NCBI GenBank assembly: GCA_024761205.1
Contig: JAMASS010000043.1
Span: forward strand, 1-39,266
Origin: Limisphaerales bacterium
GTDB taxonomy: Bacteria; Verrucomicrobiota; Verrucomicrobiia; Limisphaerales; AAA164-E04
DNA: 39,266 nucleotides
Reading direction: 5' to 3'
Under the pieces are notes generated by a model. That model was not told where the DNA came from, did not search any database, and saw only the letters and a program-made list of their open reading frames with translations. Each line of letters opens with the position of its first letter. The first letter of the stretch is position 1. Shown here piece after piece: positions 16,045 through 24,401 of this stretch. Both the position numbers and the translations under genes were made by a program.

Positions 16045-17850
16045 ATGAAACGTACGCATCATTGCAACGAAATCCGACTGGAACACATCGGTCAAGTCGT
16101 CACTCTCAACGGTTGGGTCCACTCCCGCCGGGACTTGGGTGGCGTCTTGTTCATCGACGTGCGGGATCGAGAAGGGCGGACGCAGACAGTGTTCGATCCG
16201 ACCGACCTGCCGCAGGAGTTGTTTGATCGCGCGGCTGGCCTCCACAGCGAGAGTGTGATTTCCGTTACTGGCAAGGCTCGAAAACGTCCGAAGGGAACCG
16301 ACAATGCGAAGATTCCCACCGGGGAAGTCGAGATTCTGGTCTCGGAAATGGAGGTATTGAATACCGCTGACGTGTTGCCCTTTCCGGTGGACGACCCCGA
16401 AGCGGCGGCCAAGGTGCATGAGGAGCTGCGATTGAAGTATCGCTACCTGGATTTGCGTCGACCCGAGATCGCTCGCAATCTGCGGCTTCGCAGCAAGGCA
16501 GCGGTGGCGACTCGGTTCTTTTTGGATGAACAGGGATTTTCGGAGATTGATACGCCCATTCTGTTTAAATCCACCCCTGAGGGGGCCCGCGAATTTCTCG
16601 TGCCGAGTCGAGCTCACCCCGGAGAGTTTTATGCACTGTCGCAATCGCCGCAGCAGTTCAAACAAATCCTTATGGTGGGTGGCGTGGAGAAGTATTTCCA
16701 GCTGGCACGGTGTTTCCGGGATGAAGACCTGCGAGCGGACCGGCAGCCGGAGTTCACGCAGATTGATATCGAGATGTCATTTATTGATCGCGAGGACATC
16801 CATCGCCTCATTGAAGGTCTCCTGAAGCGGATTTGGAAGATGACACTGGACCGGGACATTGCGGTCCCATTCCGAAGATTGACTTTTGAGGAAGCGTTGA
16901 ATCGCTTTGGAATCGATAAGCCGGACATCCGCTTTGGAATGGAGCTCGTGGATTTTACCGAAGATTTCAAAGCGAGCGCTTTTAAGGTTTTTAGCGAGGG
17001 CGTGAGTAGCGGGGGCGTGGTTAAGGCGATGAACGCAAAGGGCTACGCGGATGCCACTCAGGGTCAGATGGAGGCCATGACCGAGTTGGCCAAGAGTTTT
17101 GGGGCCAAGGGATTGGCTTACATCAAAGTCGAAAATGGGGAGTGGAAATCACCGATCGTCAAGTTCTTCAGCGACGCCGAGAAGGCAGCCTTGGTTGAGA
17201 AACTAGCCATCGAAGAGGGAGACTTGATTTTATTCGCAGCGGATGAATGGCTAAATGCCTGCGAGATTCTTGGGCGAATTCGTTTGTATTGTGCCGAGAT
17301 TTTAAAGGGACGCGGGCAATTGGCGATTGATCCAGATCGCTTTGATTTCTTGTGGATAACGGACTTTCCGTTGCTGAGTTTTGACAAGGAAATCAATCGA
17401 TGGTGCTCGAGCCATCATCCCTTCACCGCCCCGGTGCTCGAGGATATTCCCTTGCTGACGGAGGACCCCAAACGGGTTCGTGGGCAGCACTATGATATTG
17501 TCGTCAATGGCGTTGAGCTTGGGGGTGGCTCCATTCGTATTCATCAACCAGACGTCCAGCGAACCGTTTTTGAAAAGGTGCTCGAGTTGCCGGAAGCTGT
17601 GGTGAAAGAACGGTTTGGCTATATGTTAGAGGCCTTTCGCTTTGGAGCGCCGCCGCATGGCGGGATTGCATTGGGCTTTGATCGACTGATTGCGCTCCTC
17701 TGTGGCTGCTCGAGCATCCGTGATGTCATCGCCTTTCCCAAAACCGCCAAGGGCGCAGATCTATTGTCAGAGGCGCCGGCGCAGGTGGATGCGAAACAAC
17801 TTCGGGATCTTCACCTCGACCTCAAGGTCGCGCCGAAAAAGGACGGCTAA
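16045..17850 (+). CDS. aspS: Aspartyl-tRNA synthetase, bacterial type
   Basis: The 601-residue class IIb synthetase attaches aspartate to tRNA-Asp. It has an N-terminal OB-fold anticodon-binding domain (VTLNGWVHSRRDLGGVLFIDVRDREG), the class II core with motif 1 near FSEIDTPILFKSTPEGAREFLVPSR, motif 2 FRDEDLRADRQPEFTQIDIEMSF, an inserted GAD domain (GLAYIKVENGEWKSPIVKF...), and motif 3 GIALGFDRLIALL. The frame is open from GTG 16024. ATG 16045 is preferred because GGAAG lies 8 nt upstream and MKRTHHCNEI matches the family start. At the two OB-fold positions reported to affect tRNA-Asn discrimination, the enzyme has Leu (RRDLGG) and Gly (RPKGTD), a mixed pattern. Its TAA overlaps the stop of the convergent Sel1 gene. 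Confidence 0.97.
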   Translation: MKRTHHCNEIRLEHIGQVVTLNGWVHSRRDLGGVLFIDVRDREGRTQTVFDPTDLPQELFDRAAGLHSESVISVTGKARKRPKGTDNAKIPTGEVEILVSEMEVLNTADVLPFPVDDPEAAAKVHEELRLKYRYLDLRRPEIARNLRLRSKAAVATRFFLDEQGFSEIDTPILFKSTPEGAREFLVPSRAHPGEFYALSQSPQQFKQILMVGGVEKYFQLARCFRDEDLRADRQPEFTQIDIEMSFIDREDIHRLIEGLLKRIWKMTLDRDIAVPFRRLTFEEALNRFGIDKPDIRFGMELVDFTEDFKASAFKVFSEGVSSGGVVKAMNAKGYADATQGQMEAMTELAKSFGAKGLAYIKVENGEWKSPIVKFFSDAEKAALVEKLAIEEGDLILFAADEWLNACEILGRIRLYCAEILKGRGQLAIDPDRFDFLWITDFPLLSFDKEINRWCSSHHPFTAPVLEDIPLLTEDPKRVRGQHYDIVVNGVELGGGSIRIHQPDVQRTVFEKVLELPEAVVKERFGYMLEAFRFGAPPHGGIALGFDRLIALLCGCSSIRDVIAFPKTAKGADLLSEAPAQVDAKQLRDLHLDLKVAPKKDG

Positions 17851-20057
17851 GGTCCAAACGGTTCGTCTGTTGACGGGCCTGCGGGTGGCGTTTCGGCCTC
17901 GGGTGAGTGGCCTTCGGTTTCATTCGCGAGTGCTTCGTTAATAGTCTCTAGGTAGAGGACGCCCGTCTCGTTACCTTTTTTGGCGGCCTCCTCGAACAGC
18001 TTGCGCGCTTGAGCAATATCTTGATTCACGAAGCGGCCCTGGACGTAGTAGGTTCCCAGAGCGACTAGCGCCTCGGGGTTGCCGAGCCTTGCGGCCCGTC
18101 GATACCACTCGAGAGCGCCTTTGGCATCCGGATGGACGCCTTCGCCGTTTTCTGTCATTTGGGCCAAGCAAACTTGAGCGGCGGCATGTCCTTTGTGGGC
18201 CGCTACTTTGTACCATTTTGCGGCGATCTGCGGATCGGGTTCCATACCTCTCCCTTCCTGGTAGAGGATTCCGAGGTTGTAGCAGGCTATCACGTTGTCT
18301 TGTTCGGCGGCAGTTTGAAACCAAGCCAATGCCTTGGGGTAGGATTGCACTTGCGGATTATCCGACGCTAAGGTTGATGCAAGAAGCATAATGGCTTGTT
18401 GATGTCCTTTGGAGGCGGCGAGTTCCAACCAGTGAACCGATTGCTGAAGATTGGCTGGAATACCGAACTGACCTTGCAAAAGCAAGCCGGCGTTGAATTG
18501 GGCAGAAGGGCTGCCAAGCTCCGCTGCTTCGAGGAACCATTGCAGGGACATGGCGTAATCCTGCGGGACGATTTCACCCTGCGAATAGATGTGCGCCAAT
18601 CGAATCAAGGCGGGAACGAAATCAAGATCCGCAGCCTTCTTGTACCATTCGAGGGCCTTGGCGATATCTTCGGGAGCGGTGCTTTGTTGAAAAATAATAC
18701 CTAGATTGTAGAGGGAAACCAGATCTCCCGAGTAAGCGGCTTTCTGGAACCAATCGATGGCTTGATCCAGATCCTGTGGAACGGAAATGCCGTTTAGAAA
18801 TCGTATGCCGAGTTCGGATTGAGCGCGAGAATCGCCTCGTTCGGCAGCGTGGCGGTACCATTCGAGGGCTTTGCTGTCATTTGTGGTGACTCCTTTGCCG
18901 GCGGCATGAAGGCGGCCCAAGCGGAATTGAGCCCCAACGTCGCCCTTTGCCGCCGCCTTTTCATACCAGCGGCTTGCCGCTTGCGGATCCTCTGCACCAC
19001 CTTTTCCAGATTCGAGAAGGAGGCCAAAATTGAACTGAGCGGTTATATCGTTCTGCTCCGCTGCCGCCTTAAACCATTTGCGGGAAGCAGCGAAGTCTTC
19101 GTCAACGCCCCGGCCTTCGGCGTAGGCGGTTGCGATCTTGAGTTGCGCCGGGATGTAGCCGTTTTGGGCAGCGCGGAGAAACCATTCTGCGGCCTTCTCC
19201 AGGCTTTGGTCCACGCCCTTTCCAGCTTCGTACATGCTGGCGAGGTAAAACTGGGCCTCTTGATGGCCCTTTGCCGCCGCTTGGCGTAACCAGGAGATAG
19301 CCTCCGCCGGATTCGCGGCGACCCCGAGGCCATTGAGATAGGCGGCGCCGATTTTGAATTGATCGACTACGTCCCCTCGTTCGGCGTTGAACAGCCGACC
19401 CTCGAAGAGTTGTTCGGGTGACATCATGCGTTCCACTTCCGCCCGGCGCTGGACTGCCTCTTCGTGATCTTGTTCCGCCGCCAGGCTGAACCACACGTAG
19501 GCTTCCGAGAAATCTTGCGGCACACCATTTCCAGTCATGATGGCGATCCCCAGACTAAACTGCGCGCGCGCGTCTCCCTGACTGGCGGCCAAGGCGTGAT
19601 AGCGGAGGGCTTCTTCGAGATTGGCCTCGACGCCCAAGCCGTTCTCGTAGAAGACCCCCATGTTGTATTGTGAAGCGGTATCCCCCTGATCGGCCGCGCA
19701 CTTGAACCATTGCGCCGCTTGCGCGTAGTCTTGGTCAACGCCAAGCCCTTGGACGTATAGAACACCGAGATTGTATTGGGCGGTTACGTGGCCTTGTTCC
19801 GCAGACTTCTGAAACCACTTCAAGGCTTCGCGGTAGTCTTGTTGTACGACATCACCATTATAGAAGGCGAGTCCGAGATTGAATTGAGCCGCCGGATCAT
19901 TGGTTTCCGCCGCCCGGATGAGGGCATCGAGGGAAACGACGGGAGTGTCCGCTGCATCGCCCTGAGAATGGGCGAAGTTCGCGAACAAGGTCCCAAGCAG
20001 AATCAGGCTCAGCCAAATCCAAGACGCTGTCGCTTCACTAAAGGTCCCGAACCGCAT
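17847..20057 (-). CDS. Exported Sel1-repeat (TPR-like) protein with about 17 repeats
   Basis: After a signal peptide (MRFGTFSEATASWIWLSLILLGTLFANFAHSQ) the protein is almost entirely Sel1-like repeats of 36 residues. The pattern is AQFNLGxxYxxGxGVxQDxxxAxxWFxxAAxxG; I count 17, the first at DPAAQFNLGLAFYNGDVVQQDY. The fourth repeat is followed by a roughly 30-residue insert with EQLFEGRLFNAERG. The C-terminus is acidic and proline-rich. Sel1 proteins form superhelical scaffolds for protein-protein contacts, often in the periplasm or at the envelope. A TTG at 20099 would add 14 residues ahead of the signal peptide and is less likely than ATG 20057. The stop TAG overlaps the aspS TAA in the four bases CTAA. 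No partner is evident. It is divergent from the peroxiredoxin gene. Confidence 0.9.
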   Translation of the reverse strand: MRFGTFSEATASWIWLSLILLGTLFANFAHSQGDAADTPVVSLDALIRAAETNDPAAQFNLGLAFYNGDVVQQDYREALKWFQKSAEQGHVTAQYNLGVLYVQGLGVDQDYAQAAQWFKCAADQGDTASQYNMGVFYENGLGVEANLEEALRYHALAASQGDARAQFSLGIAIMTGNGVPQDFSEAYVWFSLAAEQDHEEAVQRRAEVERMMSPEQLFEGRLFNAERGDVVDQFKIGAAYLNGLGVAANPAEAISWLRQAAAKGHQEAQFYLASMYEAGKGVDQSLEKAAEWFLRAAQNGYIPAQLKIATAYAEGRGVDEDFAASRKWFKAAAEQNDITAQFNFGLLLESGKGGAEDPQAASRWYEKAAAKGDVGAQFRLGRLHAAGKGVTTNDSKALEWYRHAAERGDSRAQSELGIRFLNGISVPQDLDQAIDWFQKAAYSGDLVSLYNLGIIFQQSTAPEDIAKALEWYKKAADLDFVPALIRLAHIYSQGEIVPQDYAMSLQWFLEAAELGSPSAQFNAGLLLQGQFGIPANLQQSVHWLELAASKGHQQAIMLLASTLASDNPQVQSYPKALAWFQTAAEQDNVIACYNLGILYQEGRGMEPDPQIAAKWYKVAAHKGHAAAQVCLAQMTENGEGVHPDAKGALEWYRRAARLGNPEALVALGTYYVQGRFVNQDIAQARKLFEEAAKKGNETGVLYLETINEALANETEGHSPEAETPPAGPSTDEPFGP

Positions 20058-20253
20058 GACCGGACTAGATATTAAACCGACCCGCGTGATCGCCGTCAAT
20101 CTGATTGATTGGAATTCATAACTGCCTGATTACTCGCAAGAATACCGCGAAGGGCGCGTTTAATCTGGGGTTGAACTCAGAGAGAAGACGTTTCTATGAT
20201 GCGGAATAGCTAGATTTCGAAGTGATCAATTTAGGCAGAAAGGACAGACAGTA

Positions 20254-20889
20254 ATGGCTTTAAGACTAGGTGACGAAGCGCCGAATTTTACGGCGGAAAC
20301 AACGGAAGGTGCGATTGATTTCCATGAGTGGTTGGGGGATTCATGGGGCGTCCTGTTTTCACATCCGGCAGACTTTACCCCGGTCTGCACCACCGAATTG
20401 GGCGCCGTGGCCAAAACCAAGGAGGACTTCACCAAGCGCAACGTGAAGGTAATTGCGATTAGTGTGGACACTTTAGAATCGCATCAGGGTTGGATCTCGG
20501 ATATTGATGAAACACAGAACACGACGATGAATTTTCCAATCATCGCGGATCCGGACCGGCAGGTGGCAACGCTTTATGATATGATCCATCCCAAGGCGGA
20601 CGACAAAATGACGGTTCGGAGTGTTTTCGTTATTGGCCCCGACAAAAAGATCAAGTTGACGATTACCTATCCGGCGTCCACCGGGCGAAACTTCTCCGAA
20701 CTCCTCCGGGTCATTGATTCCTTGCAGCTTACCGCTAGGCATAAGGTGGCGACCCCGGCGAATTGGCAAGACGGCGAGGATTGTATCATTGTTCCGGCGG
20801 TAACAAATGACCAGATTCCGGAGCTCTTCCCCAAGGGGCACCGCGAGATCAAGCCCTATCTCCGGTATACGCCGCAGCCGAACAAGTAG
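20254..20889 (+). CDS. Peroxiredoxin, 1-Cys Prx6 type
   Basis: The 211-residue product is a thiol peroxidase of the Prx6/AhpC-TSA family that reduces hydrogen peroxide and organic peroxides. The peroxidatic cysteine is Cys45 in HPADFTPVCTTELG. The conserved arginine follows in MTVRSVFVIGPD, and the C-terminal domain with ANWQDGEDCIIVPAVTNDQIPELFPKGHREIKPYLRYTPQP is diagnostic of the Prx6 branch. The other cysteine (in GEDCIIVP) is not in the usual resolving position, so a 1-Cys mechanism with an external thiol is expected. AAAGGAC lies about 9 nt before the ATG. It shares a divergent upstream region with the Sel1 gene and is followed 57 bp later by a GNAT gene. Confidence 0.95.
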   Translation: MALRLGDEAPNFTAETTEGAIDFHEWLGDSWGVLFSHPADFTPVCTTELGAVAKTKEDFTKRNVKVIAISVDTLESHQGWISDIDETQNTTMNFPIIADPDRQVATLYDMIHPKADDKMTVRSVFVIGPDKKIKLTITYPASTGRNFSELLRVIDSLQLTARHKVATPANWQDGEDCIIVPAVTNDQIPELFPKGHREIKPYLRYTPQPNK

Positions 20890-20945
20890 GTGCGGAATTG
20901 AGATTACCGGCGCGGGTTATCCTATCCGCGCTTTTTGTGTTCCCA

Positions 20946-21443
20946 ATGAGTGGATCAACAACCCTTTCGATCCGGCCGGCGACGGAGGCGGATATCCCGG
21001 TAATCTTGGAGATGGTGAAAGCACTTGCCGTTTACGAAAAGATGTTGGATGAAGTGACGGCGACGCCGGACCGGATTCGAGAGTCTCTGCTTGGTCCCTC
21101 ACCGCATGCCCACACTGCATTGGGAGAGGTTCAGGGGGAAGCGGTGGGTATTGCCATCTACTTTTTCAACTATTCGACCTTTCTTTCCCGGCGGGGACTG
21201 TATTTGGAAGATCTGTTCGTTAAGGAAGCCTTTCGGGGGCGCGGCTATGGTGGGCAGATTCTCCGGTACTTGGCGCGAGTGGCGGTTGAGAACGAATGTG
21301 GCCGATTTGAGTGGACGGTGCTTGATTGGAATCAGCCGGCGATCAAATTCTACGAAAAGATGGGCGCCAGAGTTCTAAAGGAGTGGCGCATCTGCCGTGT
21401 TACTGATGACGCGCTGGCGGCTTTGGGTGTCGAGCCAGAGTAA
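20946..21443 (+). CDS. GNAT-family N-acetyltransferase
   Basis: The 165-residue product begins TTLSIRPATEADIPVILEMVKALAVYEK. It has the GNAT core with the acetyl-CoA loop LYLEDLFVKEAFRGRGYGGQILRYLARVA and the C-terminal motif VLDWNQPAIKFYEKMGARVLKEWRICR. The sequence style, especially LEDLFV and DWNQPAIKFYEKMGA, is closest to spermidine/thialysine (SSAT-like) acetyltransferases, so a small amine is the likely acceptor; this is inferred. The frame is open to 20898, but ATG 20946 places the GNAT fold at the N-terminus as expected. It lies between the peroxiredoxin and the radical SAM gene on the same strand, with short gaps. Confidence 0.88.
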   Translation: MSGSTTLSIRPATEADIPVILEMVKALAVYEKMLDEVTATPDRIRESLLGPSPHAHTALGEVQGEAVGIAIYFFNYSTFLSRRGLYLEDLFVKEAFRGRGYGGQILRYLARVAVENECGRFEWTVLDWNQPAIKFYEKMGARVLKEWRICRVTDDALAALGVEPE

Positions 21444-21502
21444 TTGGTTTGCATTCCGGGAGAGGAGGAACAACAGCCTAGTTCTCGACCGCCGGGTTCT
21501 TT

Positions 21503-22489
21503 TTGATCAATATTCGCGGTGTGGTGTACCCTCAATCGCGCAGAGAACGGAACCGCTGGATTATCTCGCGGCGTGGTTCGCGCCATTCGCTGAGTGAAGA
21601 TGTTCCTTACGCCTTTCTCAAGGAGCGGGAACTGTCCAAGGATCGCACTTTGACTGGCGTCTTCACTGTCTTTCTGACGAACCGTGAATGCCCCTGGAAA
21701 TGTTTTATGTGTGATTTGTGGAAGAATACCCTGGAGTCATCCGTCGCCCCTGGGGTGATTCCAAGGCAGATCAAATACGCGTTCGAGCGGCTGGGAGTGT
21801 CTGGAGATCGTTCGAGATCGCAGGTCAAACTCTACAATAACGGGAGTTTCTTTGATCCGCGGGCGATTCCAGTGGATGACTATGCGGAGATTGCAAGGTT
21901 GGTTTCTGGATTCCGTCGGGTCATTGTTGAATGCCATCCCCTCTTCATTGGGGATCTCTGCCAACAGTTTCGGGATCTTTTGACTGGCGAACTCGAGGTG
22001 GCCATTGGTTTGGAGACGGCTCATACGGAAGCGCTGGAAAAGCTGAATAAGGGGTTTGGAGTTGACGATTTTCGGCAGCGGTGCGATTGGCTCCGGGAAA
22101 GAGAGATTTCGATTCGGGTGTTTCTGTTGATGAACGTCCCATTTATCCCAGTGACAGATCAAGCTGAATGGGTCGAGAGATCCATCGGTTTGGCCTCGGA
22201 GGCGGGCGCTGCGGTGATTTGTTTGATCCCGACTCGTTTCGGCAATGGGGCATTGGAGACTTTGGTTGAGAGCGGTGACTATCGAAACACGCAACTGGAT
22301 CAATTGGAGGATGCGATGGATTCGGGGCTCCGGTTGAGCCAAGCCTTGGTGTTGGCGGACCTTTGGGACTTAGAACAGTTCAGTACGTGTCAGTTCTGCT
22401 TTCCGAAACGACGGTTTCGGTTGGAAGAGATGAACCGCCAACAAGCGGTGTTGGAACGGATCGAGTGTTCTCAATGTCATGGAAACTGA
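21503..22489 (+). CDS. Radical SAM protein, RaSEA-like (TIGR01210-type)
   Basis: The product is about 328 residues from a TTG at 21503; GTG codons at 21521 and 21524 are other possible starts. The SAM-cleaving [4Fe-4S] cluster is bound by C63, C67 and C70 in NRECPWKCFMCDLWKN, a CX3CX2C motif. YNNGSFFDPRAIPVDDY, IVECHPLFIGD, EVAIGLETAHTEALEKLNKGF and CLIPTRFGNGALE follow the architecture of the family that includes archaeosine-synthase radical SAM subunits. The C-terminus carries paired cysteines (CQFC and CSQCHGN) that could hold a second metal site. Archaeosine is archaeal, so the bacterial substrate is unknown. The stop overlaps the next gene by 11 nt, which implies coupled synthesis with the flavoprotein. 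Confidence 0.85.
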   Translation: MINIRGVVYPQSRRERNRWIISRRGSRHSLSEDVPYAFLKERELSKDRTLTGVFTVFLTNRECPWKCFMCDLWKNTLESSVAPGVIPRQIKYAFERLGVSGDRSRSQVKLYNNGSFFDPRAIPVDDYAEIARLVSGFRRVIVECHPLFIGDLCQQFRDLLTGELEVAIGLETAHTEALEKLNKGFGVDDFRQRCDWLREREISIRVFLLMNVPFIPVTDQAEWVERSIGLASEAGAAVICLIPTRFGNGALETLVESGDYRNTQLDQLEDAMDSGLRLSQALVLADLWDLEQFSTCQFCFPKRRFRLEEMNRQQAVLERIECSQCHGN

Positions 22490-24074
22490 TCAACGGTCGG
22501 TGGACATTGTTGTTGTTGGAGCGGGTTTTGGCGGGAGCATTATGGCTATGGTGTGCCGCCGTCTGGGGCGGTCGGTCATCCTTGTGGAACGGGGCAAGCA
22601 TCCCCGATTTGCGATTGGTGAGTCGTCCACCCCGTTGACCAACCTCTTGTTGGAAGAAATTGGTGAGCGATTCAATCTGGGTTTTTTGGCCGAGTTTTCC
22701 AAGTGGGGCAGTTGGCAGGAAAAACACGCGAAGATTTCCTGCGGTCTTAAGCGCGGGTTCTCTTTCTTTCATCATCGCGAGGGGAAGGCTTTTCGACGGT
22801 TTGAGGATCATCGTAACGAACTTCTCGTGGCGGCAAGTCTCACTGACGCCTTGGGAGACACTCACTGGTACCGACCGGAACTGGATGCCTTCCTGGTCGA
22901 AAAGGCCGTTGAGTTGGGGAGCGAGTATTGGGATGAAAGCCAAATAGTTGCGGCCGAGGAAGCATCCGAGGGATTGAGGCTAAAGGTTGAACGGCCCTCC
23001 GAGGCGCTAACGTTACGAGCGCGTTTTGTGATTGATGCATCTGGGCCCCGGGGAGTGCTCTTTCGGTGCCTCAACCTCTGCGATAGATCGATCGCAGGAA
23101 TGCCGCTCACTCAGGCGTTGTTTGGTCATTTCCGCAAGGTCACGCGATGCCAGGATTTGGATGCTTTTCGATTGCCGGAGGTGCCGCCGTATCCGATTGA
23201 TTGTGCGGCAGTACATCACGTGTTTCGAAGCGGTTGGTTTTGGGAACTCGGATTTAACAATGGCATCGTGAGCGCCGGAGTCGTCATGACCGATGAATGG
23301 GCGGAGTGTCTTCGATTGGAGGGGACGATCTCCGCTTGGAAGGGAGTGATCGCTCGGTTTCCCTCCTTGCAACAGATATTTGCTAACGCCGTCGTTGATA
23401 GTCAGTTTTTTTACCAACGACGCGTTTCGTTCTTCTCGGACCTGCTGCACGGGAGAGGCTGGGCGTTATTGCCCTCAGCTGCTGCGGTCATTGATCCGCT
23501 TTTCTCGACTGGTTTTCCACTCAATCTGTTGGGAATTGTTCGGCTTGGTCTTGCTATCGAGCGGTTTTTCGACTTGCCCGGATTCCTCGGACAGATGGAA
23601 CGATATTCCGAGGTGACGCGCGATGAGGCGTGTCGTGTCGGCCGTTTGGTGGGGGTGGCCTATCAGGCGATGGGGTCGCCTAAGGTTTTTAATGCCGTCT
23701 CCTATCTCTATTTTGCGGCGGTCAGCTTTGAGGAAACCCGCCGTCGGTTGAAACGTGTTCCGATTGACAACGGCTTTCTTCTCGGAAGTCATCGTTGTTT
23801 TCGGGATAGACTGGATCGTTGTCTCGACCAAATTAGCCGACAACTCGCTCAAGGGTCGCTGCGGCAGGAACAAGAGGACCAGTTGGTGAACCACGTGATC
23901 GAGACGGTTGAGCCATTCAATGTCATTGGGATTGGGAGACGAAATGCCCAGAACTGGTATCCGGTTCGGATGGAGTATCTTTTTCGGTCGTTAGAAAAGT
24001 TGGAGTCAGATGTGAACGAAGTTCGGGAGATGCTGTTGCGATGTGGCGTTGAACAGAAGCTGATGCCAGCGTGA
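22479..24074 (+). CDS. FAD-dependent oxidoreductase, flavin-halogenase-like
   Basis: The 531-residue flavoprotein has the N-terminal dinucleotide-binding motif VVGAGFGGSIMAM (GxGxxG, residues 14-19), the second motif HPRFAIGESSTPLTN near residues 41-55, and the third FAD element DPLFSTGFPLNLLG. This is the fold of tryptophan-halogenase and geranylgeranyl-reductase-like enzymes. The halogenase WxWxIP signature is only partly present, as GWFWELGF, so halogenation is unlikely and a redox step on a bound substrate is more plausible. The gene overlaps the upstream radical SAM gene by 11 nt and must be translated with it. From memory, similar pairs recur in planctomycetes and other bacteria, but no function has been assigned to my knowledge. 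The gene is intact, with no transmembrane segment. Confidence 0.82.
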   Translation: METDQRSVDIVVVGAGFGGSIMAMVCRRLGRSVILVERGKHPRFAIGESSTPLTNLLLEEIGERFNLGFLAEFSKWGSWQEKHAKISCGLKRGFSFFHHREGKAFRRFEDHRNELLVAASLTDALGDTHWYRPELDAFLVEKAVELGSEYWDESQIVAAEEASEGLRLKVERPSEALTLRARFVIDASGPRGVLFRCLNLCDRSIAGMPLTQALFGHFRKVTRCQDLDAFRLPEVPPYPIDCAAVHHVFRSGWFWELGFNNGIVSAGVVMTDEWAECLRLEGTISAWKGVIARFPSLQQIFANAVVDSQFFYQRRVSFFSDLLHGRGWALLPSAAAVIDPLFSTGFPLNLLGIVRLGLAIERFFDLPGFLGQMERYSEVTRDEACRVGRLVGVAYQAMGSPKVFNAVSYLYFAAVSFEETRRRLKRVPIDNGFLLGSHRCFRDRLDRCLDQISRQLAQGSLRQEQEDQLVNHVIETVEPFNVIGIGRRNAQNWYPVRMEYLFRSLEKLESDVNEVREMLLRCGVEQKLMPA

Positions 24075-24172
24075 GTGAGGAGGGTCTGATGCTGTGATCA
24101 TCCTTGAATTCGGCAGTTGGCTCTAAGCTTTACACCCAAGCCTAGTGGGACACCTTGACTTCGGGATTTGCT

Positions 24173-24250
24173 GGGAGCGCAGACACTTCTGTCCGCAATT
24201 TTGACCCTAAACAGCGGCTTGCCGACGCGGACAAGAGTGTCGGCGCCCCC
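24173..24250. repeat. Dispersed palindromic repeat (GCGGACA-N4-TGTCCGC type), inverted pair
   Basis: Two copies of an 18-bp near-palindrome face each other. One is GCAGACACTTCTGTCCGC at 24179-24196; the other is GCGGACAAGAGTGTCGGC at 24227-24244. They are flanked by GGGAGC/GCCCCC, so the whole unit forms a larger inverted repeat with about 20 of 24 arm positions matching. A third copy is at 35543-35560. The rest of 24075-24401 holds no gene. It looks like a genome-wide intergenic palindrome family. Confidence 0.6.
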
Positions 24251-24401
24251 AAGCGGAAGACGCCTGCCGGGTTGTGAGTAAAGTTTAGAGCCTGCTGCGC
24301 CACTCAAAAGGAAAGGAACTGAAGTCCCTTTTAAGCTCTCTGCCCCAATCAGGATTTACCTTGCGCTTGCGACTGGTTGATCGAAGGACTAATTTAGAGA
24401 C

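Noticed and set aside
22479-24074. Calling the flavoprotein a tryptophan halogenase
   Set aside because: The WxWxIP signature is incomplete (WFWELGF), so only the flavoprotein fold can be supported.
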